DNA from: Armatimonadota bacterium
Lineage (GTDB): Bacteria > Armatimonadota > JADLDR01
Direction: 5' to 3'
NCBI GenBank assembly: GCA_020846535.1
Contig: JADLDR010000174.1
Coordinates: forward strand, 1 to 36,632
DNA length: 36,632 bases
Below are positions 15,216 through 22,499 of the stretch, piece by piece. Both the position numbers and the translations under genes were made by a program. Each line of letters begins with the position of its first letter. Position 1 is the stretch's first letter. Under the pieces are notes generated by a model that had not been told where the DNA came from, did no database searches, and saw only the letters and a list, made by a program, of their open reading frames with translations.

Positions 15216-16303
15216 AACATATCCGCCGCTTCCTGTTCTCCGCTTTGCTTCTCTGCGCGGCCCTTGCCCTTCATGCGGAGAGGATCAAACTCGGACCGTA
15301 TCTTCAGCAGGTCGCCCCGGGCGGGGTGACCGTCTGCTGGACGACCGACGCTCCGGTCAAAGGAGTTGTCACCTACGGTGCCAGCGGCCTCAAGGAAAAA
15401 GCCGCCGAATCCCAGCCCGAAACCCGCCATTTTCTCCGTCTGAAAGGGCTGAAACCGGCCACCATCTATCAATATCGGGTGGAATCCGGGCAGGCAAGAA
15501 ACGATATCCACACCTTCCGCACCGCTCCGCTGCCGGGGAAGGGCTTTTCCTTTGTCGCCTACGGGGACAACCGCACCAATAACGAGGATCACCGGAAGGT
15601 GGTCCAAAGCATCCTGCCCCTGAAGCCCGACTTCCTTGTGAACACCGGCGACCTGGTCGCCAAGGGCAGCCGCCCGGAGCAATGGGAAGCTTTCTTCAGG
15701 ACGGCTGGCCCCTTGCTGGCCCGCGCCCCTCTTTACCCTTCCCTGGGCAACCATGAGGGCAACTCCTCCCTTTATTTTCAGTTATTCGACCTGCCCGGCA
15801 AGAAACGCTATTATTCATTCGATTACGGCAACTGCCATATCATCTGCCTGGACTCCAATAGCGCCTTCATGTCCCGCGAAGAGCAGCGCCGGTGGCTGGT
15901 GGAAAACCTGTCCACTCACCAGGACGCGGCCTTCAGGATCGTCTTCTTCCACCATCCGCCCTACTCGCTGACAACCAGCGAAAACCGCCAGAAATATTCG
16001 GAAGCGATCCGCGAACAGTGGCAGAAGCTGTTCGAGCAATACCGGGTCTCCCTTGTGCTGAACGGCCATGACCATAACTACCAGCGAGCCGCCGTCAACG
16101 GGATCCAGTATATCGTCACCGGCGGAGGCGGAGCGCCGCGCTATGCGGTCGGCCCCAAACAGGCGTGGAACGTCACTTCCGCCTCTGTCCTGCACTGCGT
16201 TTACTTCCAGGTCGAGGGCGACCGCATCAAAGCGCAGACCATCACCCCTGAAGGCAAAATCATCGATACCTTCGAAGTGGAGGCCCCGGTCAAGAAACCA
16301 TAG
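15212..16303 (+). CDS. Secreted purple-acid-phosphatase-like metallophosphoesterase
   Basis: 363 aa from ATG 15212, which overlaps the stop of the upstream frame (ATGA). A signal peptide (FLFSALLLCAALALHA) is followed by a fibronectin-III/PAP N-terminal domain (GPYLQQVAPGGVTVCWTTDA, then LKGLKPATIYQYRV). The calcineurin-like domain has the full metal-ligand series: AYGDNRTN, NTGDLVAKG, SLGNHEG, FFHHPPYS and NGHDHNYQR. Such enzymes hydrolyse phosphomonoesters outside the cytoplasm. The PAP-type Tyr ligand is in the GHDHNYQR region or absent, so the metal pair is uncertain. It lies between the GH36-like gene and a sugar kinase, possibly stripping phosphate from glycans or scavenging phosphate. 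Confidence 0.9.
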   Translation: MKHIRRFLFSALLLCAALALHAERIKLGPYLQQVAPGGVTVCWTTDAPVKGVVTYGASGLKEKAAESQPETRHFLRLKGLKPATIYQYRVESGQARNDIHTFRTAPLPGKGFSFVAYGDNRTNNEDHRKVVQSILPLKPDFLVNTGDLVAKGSRPEQWEAFFRTAGPLLARAPLYPSLGNHEGNSSLYFQLFDLPGKKRYYSFDYGNCHIICLDSNSAFMSREEQRRWLVENLSTHQDAAFRIVFFHHPPYSLTTSENRQKYSEAIREQWQKLFEQYRVSLVLNGHDHNYQRAAVNGIQYIVTGGGGAPRYAVGPKQAWNVTSASVLHCVYFQVEGDRIKAQTITPEGKIIDTFEVEAPVKKP

Positions 16304-16379
16304 GTGCAAGGCTGCCTGTAGGGCAGACCTGCGTGTCCTCCCCCCCCCGATGATTGCAACCCATCCTGTGAGGAACGAA

Positions 16380-17357
16380 ATGCCCTATTTTATCGCAATA
16401 GACGGCGGCCAGACCAGCACGCTGGCGATTCTAGCCGATGAAGCCGGACATATTCTGGGGGCCGGGCTGGGAGGGCCTACGAACCATATCCACGAGCCGG
16501 GAGCGAAGGAGCGGTTGTGGAATGCGCTGCACGACTCGATCACACGGGCCTTCGAGAAGGCGGGGATCCCCCTGACGCGCCTTCAGGGGGTCGGGATGGG
16601 GATATCCGGGAGCGGCGTATGGGCTGAGAAGATGGTGCAGCAGCTTTGCGGGGCGGATGTGGTGGCGGTGGCGGGCGATGGGATGAGTTCCCTGGCCGGG
16701 GCCACTGTATGCAAGCCCGGGGTCATCATCATTGCCGGGACGGGGGCAGCGGCCTTCGGCATCAATGCGGAGGGCCGCCAGTTGAGCGCCAGCGGATGGG
16801 GCTACGTCATGGGCGACGAGGGAAGCGGCTACTGGATCGCGCGCCGGGCGCTTTCCGCGGCCACCAAATCGCTCGATGGCCGCGCTCCGGCCACCGCCCT
16901 GTCGGAGATGATTCCGGCCCATTTCGGCCTGGAATCGCTCCGCACCCTCCATGCGAAAATCTATGCCTTCGAGATAGAACGGCCCGGGCTGGCCGCCATC
17001 TCCGGCGTGGTCGGCATGGCCGCAGGCGAAGGGGACGCGGTGGCGAGGCGCATTCTCGAAGAGGCCGCTCAAGAACTGGCCCTGTCCGCCGCGGCAGTTC
17101 TCAAAGGGCTCGATATGCCGGGCGCTGCGCCGGAGGTCGCTCCTATCGGCGGGGTCTTCAAAGCCGGTTCCCTGATCCTGGAGCCGCTCCGGGCCGCCCT
17201 GCATCTACTGGTCCCCGATGCCCGCCTCATCGAGCCGCGCTTTCCGCCTGTCATCGGGGCTCTCTTCCTGGCCTACCGGAAAGCAGGCATCGCGCTGGAG
17301 GAGCCGCTGCTGGAGCGGGTGCGGGCGGGAGTGGAATTCATCAAAGGGGTAAAATAG
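16380..17357 (+). CDS. BadF/N-acetylglucosamine-kinase-like sugar kinase
   Basis: 325 aa. ATG 16380 is chosen because GAGGA stands 6 nt upstream; the frame is open 5' but unrelated in composition. It is an ASKHA-fold (actin-like) kinase of the BadF/BadG/BcrA/NAGK group. PHOSPHATE-1 is FIAIDGGQTSTLAIL, PHOSPHATE-2 is VIIIAGTGAAAFGI, and the segment GWGYVMGDEGSGYWIARRAL, very typical of NAGK-like proteins, follows. The adenosine motif is APIGGVFKAG. It lacks the four-Cys iron-sulfur activator signature of BadG, so a role in phosphorylating an amino sugar or hexose is more likely. It is preceded by a run of nine C at 16340-16348 and closed by a palindrome overlapping its stop. Confidence 0.88.
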   Translation: MPYFIAIDGGQTSTLAILADEAGHILGAGLGGPTNHIHEPGAKERLWNALHDSITRAFEKAGIPLTRLQGVGMGISGSGVWAEKMVQQLCGADVVAVAGDGMSSLAGATVCKPGVIIIAGTGAAAFGINAEGRQLSASGWGYVMGDEGSGYWIARRALSAATKSLDGRAPATALSEMIPAHFGLESLRTLHAKIYAFEIERPGLAAISGVVGMAAGEGDAVARRILEEAAQELALSAAAVLKGLDMPGAAPEVAPIGGVFKAGSLILEPLRAALHLLVPDARLIEPRFPPVIGALFLAYRKAGIALEEPLLERVRAGVEFIKGVK

Positions 17358-17398
17358 AAGAGGGGCGGGCGAACCCGGTTCGCCCGCCCCTCTTCTAT
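17354..17398. terminator. Perfect 22-bp palindrome between convergent genes, likely bidirectional terminator
   Basis: Bases 17354-17375 and 17377-17398 are exact reverse complements, and the left arm contains the TAG stop of the kinase. The right arm ends 7 bp before the stop of hflX, which runs the other way. No long T tract is present (only TCTTCTAT), so efficiency is uncertain. Confidence 0.75.
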
Positions 17399-17405
17399 CC
17401 ACAAT

Positions 17406-18734
17406 TCACGCCGCAATCATGAAGGGTTTGACGGCTCCCAGGATGTCTTTGGGCACCTGGGCCTGGATATAGATTTTGTCCTCCAGATAGTCCTCTTGCA
17501 GCACGCGGCCCCGCTCGTGCAGGTAGGCCACCAGGTCGGCGCGCTGGTAGGGAACCCACAGATGAACCGGTACGAGCGTTTTGCTCAGCACTTCCGCCAT
17601 CTTGTCCAGAAGCTGGGGGAGGCCGTCTCCCGCCGCAGCCGAGATATAGACTGCGTTTTCCATCTCTGCCACCTGCCGTCGCAGTTCATAGGTGTCTCCG
17701 ATTTTATCGATCTTGTTCAACACGATGATCACCGGCTTATCCCCGGCCTCAAGCTCTTCCAGCACCTCCCGGACGGCCCGAGCCTGTTTCTCCCATTCGG
17801 GATGGCTGACATCGATGACGTGGAGGAGCAGGTCAGCCTCGGTCACTTCCTCCAGGGTGGCCCGGAACGCGGCCACCAGGCTGTGGGGCAGTTCCCGGAT
17901 GAATCCGACGGTATCGGTCAGCAGCACCCCCCACCCCTCGGGCAGGTCCACCCTCCGCGTAGTGGGGTCCAGGGTGGCGAACAGCTTGGCGTCCACCAGC
18001 ACATCCGAGCCGGTCAGCCGGTTCAGGAGGGTAGATTTCCCGGCGCTGGTGTAGCCGACCAGAACGGCCACCGGATAAGGGAGTTTGCGCCGCCCCTGCC
18101 GCTGCTGCCGGCGCTGCTTGCGGACTTCATCCAGGTCGCGCCTGAGTTCGGTCAGCCGCCTGCGGATGCGCGCCCGGTCGGTTTCGAGCTTGGTTTCGCC
18201 GGGGCCTCTCGCCCCGACCGGCCCCCTCGCGCCGCCGCCGCCCATCGCCGCCGCGCCTCCCTGGTCGGAAAGCTCTTTCCCGATCCCCACCAGCCGGGGC
18301 AGCATATACTGGATCTGGGCCACCTCCACCTGGAGCTTGCCTTCCTTGGTGTGCGCTCTCTGGGCGAAAATGTCCAGGATCAACTGCGTCCTATCGATCA
18401 CGCGCACGGCGACGGCGTCCTCCAGGTTTCGCTGCTGGGTGGGAACCAGTTCGTCATTGACGATCACCGTATTGGCGTCTTCAGCCCGGATATAGGTATA
18501 AAGCTCCTCGGCCTTCCCGGAACCCAGGTAGAGCGACTGGTCGGGCCGGTGGCGGCGCTGGGTAAACACGCCCGCCACCTCCACCCCGGCGGTATCGGCC
18601 AGAGCCTTCATTTCCTCCAGGGACGACTCCCAATCGGTGCCCTCCCGTTCCAGGGAGACCAGGATCGCCCTGTCGGATGCCTGTATATCGATCAGGCTCC
18701 CGGGCCTGTGGATGGCGCTACGTTCGTTCGACAT
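17406..18734 (-). CDS. hflX: GTPase HflX
   Basis: 442 aa; ATG 18734 with GAGGAG 6 nt upstream. HflX is a ribosome-splitting GTPase that rescues stalled or hibernating 50S/70S particles under heat or antibiotic stress. The N-terminal nucleotide-binding domain (residues about 30-150, SLYLGSGKAEELY) and a helical linker with the HflX hallmark ARGPGETKLETDRARIRRR are present. The G domain has P-loop GYTSAGKSTLLNRLTG, G2 around LDPTTRRV, G3 TDTVGFIRELPHSLV, G4 NKID and a C-terminal domain. It lies downstream of miaA-hfq-dapF-dapL on the same strand but after a 214-bp gap, so it may have its own promoter. The assignment is very firm. Confidence 0.96.
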   Translation of the reverse strand: MSNERSAIHRPGSLIDIQASDRAILVSLEREGTDWESSLEEMKALADTAGVEVAGVFTQRRHRPDQSLYLGSGKAEELYTYIRAEDANTVIVNDELVPTQQRNLEDAVAVRVIDRTQLILDIFAQRAHTKEGKLQVEVAQIQYMLPRLVGIGKELSDQGGAAAMGGGGARGPVGARGPGETKLETDRARIRRRLTELRRDLDEVRKQRRQQRQGRRKLPYPVAVLVGYTSAGKSTLLNRLTGSDVLVDAKLFATLDPTTRRVDLPEGWGVLLTDTVGFIRELPHSLVAAFRATLEEVTEADLLLHVIDVSHPEWEKQARAVREVLEELEAGDKPVIIVLNKIDKIGDTYELRRQVAEMENAVYISAAAGDGLPQLLDKMAEVLSKTLVPVHLWVPYQRADLVAYLHERGRVLQEDYLEDKIYIQAQVPKDILGAVKPFMIAA

Positions 18735-18834
18735 GTCTTCTCCTCAGCGATTTCATTTCCTCATCTATATCGCATTTACAGAGGACTCTGCTAAAAGGTT
18801 TCCGCCCTGGCAGGCCGGGTCGCTCAAACGCAAA

Positions 18835-18872
18835 TGAACGCCGCTGCCTGATGAGGCATTGGTCGGCGTTCA
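18835..18872 (-). terminator. Hairpin downstream of dapL (possible terminator)
   Basis: TGAACGCCG (18835-18843) and CGGCGTTCA (18864-18872) form a 9-bp stem with a 20-nt loop, between dapL and hflX. On the minus strand it is followed by TTTGCGTTT, only a weak U tract, so function is tentative. Confidence 0.35.
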
Positions 18873-18894
18873 TCGGGTGCTGCTGGGTTGCGGT

Positions 18895-18935
18895 ACGCTG
18901 GAGATGGTCGCTTGCGCTCCTCGCGGGCTGCATCG
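18895..18935. repeat. Degenerate half of the long-hairpin repeat family (copy D)
   Basis: ACGCTGGAGATGGTCGCTTG followed by CGCTCCTCGCGGGCTGCATCG matches the distal arm of copies B and C (CTGGAGAT...CGCTCCTCGCAGACTGCATCG) with several substitutions. The other arm is not recognisable. Confidence 0.55.
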
Positions 18936-18948
18936 GCCGCGGTTAGAC

Positions 18949-20118
18949 TCATCCAAGCTTGGCGATGCGGTTGACCGCTTCCTGGAGGCGCTCGCCGTTT
19001 TGATCGCCGGAGACGGTGAGGGACATGCGGATATAACCCTCTCCGTACTGGCCGTAGCCGATGCCGGGAACGGCCAGCACTCCGGCCTCCTCCAGCAGGC
19101 GCTTGGCGAAATCGATGGAGGTATGCCCTTCCGGGATGCGCGTCCAGACGTAGAGGCTGGCTTTGGGCTTGGTCACCTTCCAGCCGACGGCGTTCAGGCC
19201 GTCCACCAGGATATCGCGCCGCCTCTGGTAGAGGGTCAGCGCGTTCTCCAGTTCGTCCTGGTGAAGGAGGCCGTAGGCGGAAGCGATATCGATGGCCGGA
19301 AACTGCTTGGAATCGACATTGCTCTTGATGGCGTTGAGCGCCTTGACCACATCCCGGTTGCCTGCCGCGAAGCCGATCCGCCAGCCGGTCATATTGAAGG
19401 TCTTGGACATCGAATGCATCTCGATGCCGATCTCTTTGGCTCCTCGGGAGGCCAGGAAGCTGGGGGCTTTGTAGCCGTCATAGGCAACCTCGGTATAGGC
19501 GGCGTCGTGGCAGACCACGATATCGTATTCCCGGGCGAAAGCCACCACCTCATCGAAGAACTCCTGGGAGGCCACTGCGCCGGTCGGGTTGTTCGGGTAG
19601 TTCAGAAACATCAACTTGGCGGCGCGGGCCACATCGGAAGGGATGGCCGCCAGGTCGGGTAGGAAGCCGCGCTCTTCTTTCAGGGGCATGATGTAAGGCG
19701 CGCCTCCGGCCAGCATGGTGCTGATTTTATAGACCGTATAGGCCGGATCGGGAACCAGCGAGATATCGCCCGGATCGATATAGGCCCAGGACAGATGGGC
19801 CAGACCCTCTTTGGAGCCGATGAGCAGGAGAATCTCGCCGCCGGGATCCACTTCCACCCCGAACCGCCGTTTCATCCAGGCCGCTGCCGCCTCGATAAAC
19901 TCCTGCCACCCCCAGGGCGTTTCATCATAGCGGTGGGTGACAGGGGTCGAGGCCGCCCGGCAGAGCCGGTCGATGATCGGCTGAGGGGTGGGCTGATCGG
20001 GGTCTCCGATCCCCAGGTCCACCAGGTCTTTCCCTTCGGCCAGCGCCTTCGCCTTGGCGCGGGCGATTTCGCTGAACAGATAGGGAGGGATTTTCTCCAG
20101 CCTTTTAGCGGATCGCAT
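18949..20118 (-). CDS. dapL: LL-diaminopimelate aminotransferase
   Basis: 389 aa, a PLP fold-type I aminotransferase of class I/II. DapL turns tetrahydrodipicolinate directly into LL-diaminopimelate using glutamate, bypassing the succinyl or acetyl branch. Visible are the N-terminal YLFSEIARAKAKALAEGKD and DLGIGDPDQPTP, cofactor residues in NYPNNPTG (Asn), HDAAYTEVAY (Asp, Tyr) and the Schiff-base Lys239 in SMSKTFNMTGWRIGF, plus a phosphate/carboxylate-binding Arg near the end (YIRMSLT). The gene overlaps dapF by 14 nt, which favours DapL over a plain aspartate aminotransferase, since DapF uses the LL-DAP it makes. DapL2-type sequences are close to AspAT, so this rests partly on context. Confidence 0.85.
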   Translation of the reverse strand: MRSAKRLEKIPPYLFSEIARAKAKALAEGKDLVDLGIGDPDQPTPQPIIDRLCRAASTPVTHRYDETPWGWQEFIEAAAAWMKRRFGVEVDPGGEILLLIGSKEGLAHLSWAYIDPGDISLVPDPAYTVYKISTMLAGGAPYIMPLKEERGFLPDLAAIPSDVARAAKLMFLNYPNNPTGAVASQEFFDEVVAFAREYDIVVCHDAAYTEVAYDGYKAPSFLASRGAKEIGIEMHSMSKTFNMTGWRIGFAAGNRDVVKALNAIKSNVDSKQFPAIDIASAYGLLHQDELENALTLYQRRRDILVDGLNAVGWKVTKPKASLYVWTRIPEGHTSIDFAKRLLEEAGVLAVPGIGYGQYGEGYIRMSLTVSGDQNGERLQEAVNRIAKLG

Positions 20119-20956
20119 AGCAAACCTCCCCTGTAAAGACCTCTTCGGCAGGCCCGGTCATCATAATGCGGTTATCGCCTGTCCATTCCACGTGCAGGTC
20201 TCCTCCCTTCAGGTGAACAGTCACCTGACGTCCTGTTTTTTTGTTGAGGGCGCTCGCCACCGTCGAGGCGCAGGCCCCGGTTCCGCAGGCCAGAGTCTCC
20301 CCCGCCCCGCGCTCCCAGACGCGCATGAAGATTTCGGTGTTCGATTTGACCTGGATGAACTCCACATTGGTGCGCTTGGGAAAAGCTTTATGGTTTTCGA
20401 TCTGCGGCCCGATCCGGGTCACCGGAAAATTCTCCACATCGTCCACAAAGATCGCGCAGTGGGGATTCCCCACCGAAACGCAGGTCACCTCGAACTTTTT
20501 GCCGTCCACCCGGAGCGTCTCGCCGATCACCTCTGTATTGGTATCGCCGCGCATCGGGATATCCTTGCGGAGCAGGACAGGATTGCCCATATCGACCCGG
20601 ACGCTCTCGACCTTGCCGCCCCTCACGTTCAGCTTCAGCACCTTGATGCCGGCGAGGGTTTCCACCTGCACCGTGTTTTCTTTGGTCAGGCCGCGGTCGT
20701 GAACAAATTTGGCGAAACAACGAATGCCGTTGCCGCACATCTCGGACTCGGACCCGTCCGGGTTGAGCATCCGCATCCGGAAATCCGCGACGCGACTCGG
20801 CAGCACCAGAATCATCCCGTCCGAGCCGATGCCGAAATGGCGGTCGCACAGGAAACGGGACAGTTCCGGCAGCTTTTCTTCGGCGGGCAACTCCTGCTCG
20901 AAGCTGTTGATGACCACAAAATCGTTGCCCGACCCATGCATTTTCGTAAACTTCAA
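20105..20956 (-). CDS. dapF: Diaminopimelate epimerase
   Basis: 283 aa, usual length. It converts LL- to meso-diaminopimelate, the direct precursor of lysine and of peptidoglycan cross-links. The start MKFTKMHGSGNDFVVIN is the classic N-terminus. The two catalytic cysteines are seen as Cys74 in MCGNGIRC and Cys224 in ACGTGACAS, one in each pseudo-symmetric half. It lies 16 bp after hfq and overlaps dapL by 14 nt, so the three are co-transcribed and dapF-dapL translation is coupled. Meso-DAP in the cell wall is implied. Confidence 0.97.
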   Translation of the reverse strand: MKFTKMHGSGNDFVVINSFEQELPAEEKLPELSRFLCDRHFGIGSDGMILVLPSRVADFRMRMLNPDGSESEMCGNGIRCFAKFVHDRGLTKENTVQVETLAGIKVLKLNVRGGKVESVRVDMGNPVLLRKDIPMRGDTNTEVIGETLRVDGKKFEVTCVSVGNPHCAIFVDDVENFPVTRIGPQIENHKAFPKRTNVEFIQVKSNTEIFMRVWERGAGETLACGTGACASTVASALNKKTGRQVTVHLKGGDLHVEWTGDNRIMMTGPAEEVFTGEVCYAIR

Positions 20957-20972
20957 CTCGACCTCCGTAACA

Positions 20973-21233
20973 TCAGAGCAGGGATTCCTCCTCTTCTTCG
21001 CTCCCCTCCGCCCTCGGTCCGGCGTGGCTCATATTGACCGGGCGGGCCGGGGCGACCGTGGAAATAGCGTGCTTGTAGACCAACTGCTGCGGCTTGCCGG
21101 GGCTGTCCAGCATGATGATGAATGCATCGAACCCCTTGATCAGCCCCCGGAGCTGGAAACCTCCGATCAGATAGATGGTCACCGGGATATTCTCTTTTCG
21201 GACCTGGTTCAGGAACTGGTCCTGCAAGTTCAT
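20973..21233 (-). CDS. hfq: RNA chaperone Hfq
   Basis: 86 aa from ATG 21233; the frame is open upstream, but that portion is a shadow of miaA. Hfq forms an Sm-like hexamer that pairs small RNAs with mRNAs. The protein aligns with E. coli Hfq throughout its core: [37 protein letters not shown] and the Sm2 hallmark YKHAIST (residues 53-59). Proximal-face Gln, Phe and Lys and the distal-face strand are present. The C-terminal tail is short and strongly acidic ([11 protein letters not shown]), like the acidic tip that releases RNA in other Hfq proteins. It starts 11 bp after miaA; its Shine-Dalgarno is weak, so it may rely on coupling to miaA. Confidence 0.96.
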   Translation of the reverse strand: MNLQDQFLNQVRKENIPVTIYLIGGFQLRGLIKGFDAFIIMLDSPGKPQQLVYKHAISTVAPARPVNMSHAGPRAEGSEEEEESLL

Positions 21234-21244
21234 CTGCGTTTTGC

Positions 21245-22198
21245 TCAAGGATTGCCTCCTGTCAGGAAGTGGGCCATCCATTGCACCCTTCCGGCCATTT
21301 CTTCGCTCATATCGACCCAGACGATCTCCGGTCTGGCGCGAAACCAGACCAACTGGCGCTTGGCGTACCGCCTCGTATTCCGCTGAATCAGCGCCACCGC
21401 CGCCTCCGGATCGCTTCCGCTTTCTAGCGCTTCCATCAATTCGTTGTAACCCAGACTCCGCATAGGGGCGCATCGGCGGTCGTAACCTGAGGCTCGCAAA
21501 GCCCGCACCTCCGCCTCGAAGCCCTGAGCCATCATCGCCTCCACTCGCCGGTCGATCCGCTCGTAAAGCAGTTCGCGGCGCATGGTCAGCCCGAAGACCG
21601 TCTGGCGCTCGAACCGGGGCGAGGCCCCTTCCCGCCCCTTGAAACCGGAGCGCGGCCTGCCGGTGGCCGCCCATATCTCCAGGGCGCGGATAACACGCTT
21701 CCGGTCGTTCAGGTGCAGGCGGGCAGCGGTTTCGGGGTCCACCTGCCGCAGCCGTTCGTGGAGGGCGGCATTCCCATGCGCCTCGGCCTCTGCCTCCATC
21801 GCCCGCCGAAACCCCTCATCCGGGGGCGCAGGGGGGAAATCGGGCCGGTGGGTGACCGCTTCCACATAGAAGCCCGTGCCGCCCACCAGAAAAGAGATTT
21901 TGCCGCGCCGCCGGATGTCCTGAACCGCTTCCAAAGCCAGTTCGCTGTATTCGGCCACGCTGAAAGGCTCGTCCGGGCTGCGGATATCGATCAGGTGATG
22001 GCGCACGCGGGCCTGCTCTTCAGGCGTGGGCTTGGCGGTCCCGATATCCATCCCACGGTATACCTGCATGGAATCGGCGGAAACGATCTCCCCGCCCAAC
22101 CGCTCGCAGAGCCGCAGAGCCGCTTCCGACTTGCCCACCGCCGTCGGGCCGACCACTGCCACCAGGTCCCAGCGCCCGGCCTCTCCCTCGTTAGACAT
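21245..22198 (-). CDS. miaA: tRNA dimethylallyltransferase
   Basis: 317 aa. It transfers dimethylallyl to N6 of A37 in tRNAs reading UNN codons. I start at ATG 22198 (GGAAGG about 10 nt upstream); the frame continues to 22243, but the promoter boxes lie there. Motifs: P-loop [34 protein letters not shown] (substrate-binding DSxQvY), [16 protein letters not shown], and the C-terminal [15 protein letters not shown]. It heads the miaA-hfq-dapF-dapL unit. miaA-hfq adjacency is widely conserved, and MiaA and HflX flanking Hfq recalls the proteobacterial cluster. Confidence 0.96.
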   Translation of the reverse strand: MSNEGEAGRWDLVAVVGPTAVGKSEAALRLCERLGGEIVSADSMQVYRGMDIGTAKPTPEEQARVRHHLIDIRSPDEPFSVAEYSELALEAVQDIRRRGKISFLVGGTGFYVEAVTHRPDFPPAPPDEGFRRAMEAEAEAHGNAALHERLRQVDPETAARLHLNDRKRVIRALEIWAATGRPRSGFKGREGASPRFERQTVFGLTMRRELLYERIDRRVEAMMAQGFEAEVRALRASGYDRRCAPMRSLGYNELMEALESGSDPEAAVALIQRNTRRYAKRQLVWFRARPEIVWVDMSEEMAGRVQWMAHFLTGGNP

Positions 22199-22231
22199 CG
22201 CCCGAAGCCTTCCGGTTCTGTAGCATATTTC

Positions 22232-22260
22232 ATTATAGCACACAATGAGCGGGAATTCAA
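22232..22260 (-). promoter_or_regulatory. Promoter of the miaA-hfq-dapF-dapL operon
   Basis: On the minus strand TTGAAT (plus 22255-22260) and a perfect TATAAT (22232-22237) are 17 bp apart. Transcription would begin near 22225, about 27 nt before the miaA start. The 200 bp beyond, to 22459, are AT-richer with no gene that I can support. Confidence 0.8.
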
Positions 22261-22459
22261 ACGCAGGAGGCAGGCGGGAGAAACTGGCCGAAGGGGAATG
22301 GGATCAGATTAATATATTTCAGATATATCTTCTGATGATAGTGATTCTAACAATGCGTGTCAAGCATCTGTGTTAAAATCAATAGAGGCGTATAAAGGGT
22401 CGAACTCATCAAATAGCTGTTCTTCCTCTCTTATACTACGCCCCTTTCCACGAACACGG

Positions 22460-22494
22460 AAAGAGGAGCAGGGATGGTTTCCCTGCTCCTCTTT
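22460..22494 (-). terminator. Terminator hairpin after the clan-A glycosidase gene
   Basis: AAAGAGGAGCAGGGA (22460-22474) and TCCCTGCTCCTCTTT (22480-22494) form a perfect 15-bp stem with a 5-nt loop, 5 bp after the stop of the minus-strand gene. The stem base is U-rich (TCTTTCC), a plausible minus-strand terminator. Confidence 0.75.
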
Positions 22495-22499
22495 TCAAT

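Noticed and set aside
22261..22459. Small gene or RNA in the gap upstream of the miaA promoter
   Set aside because: AT-rich but no ORF with RBS above about 30 codons and no stable long hairpin apart from the terminator at 22460; nothing supportable was found.
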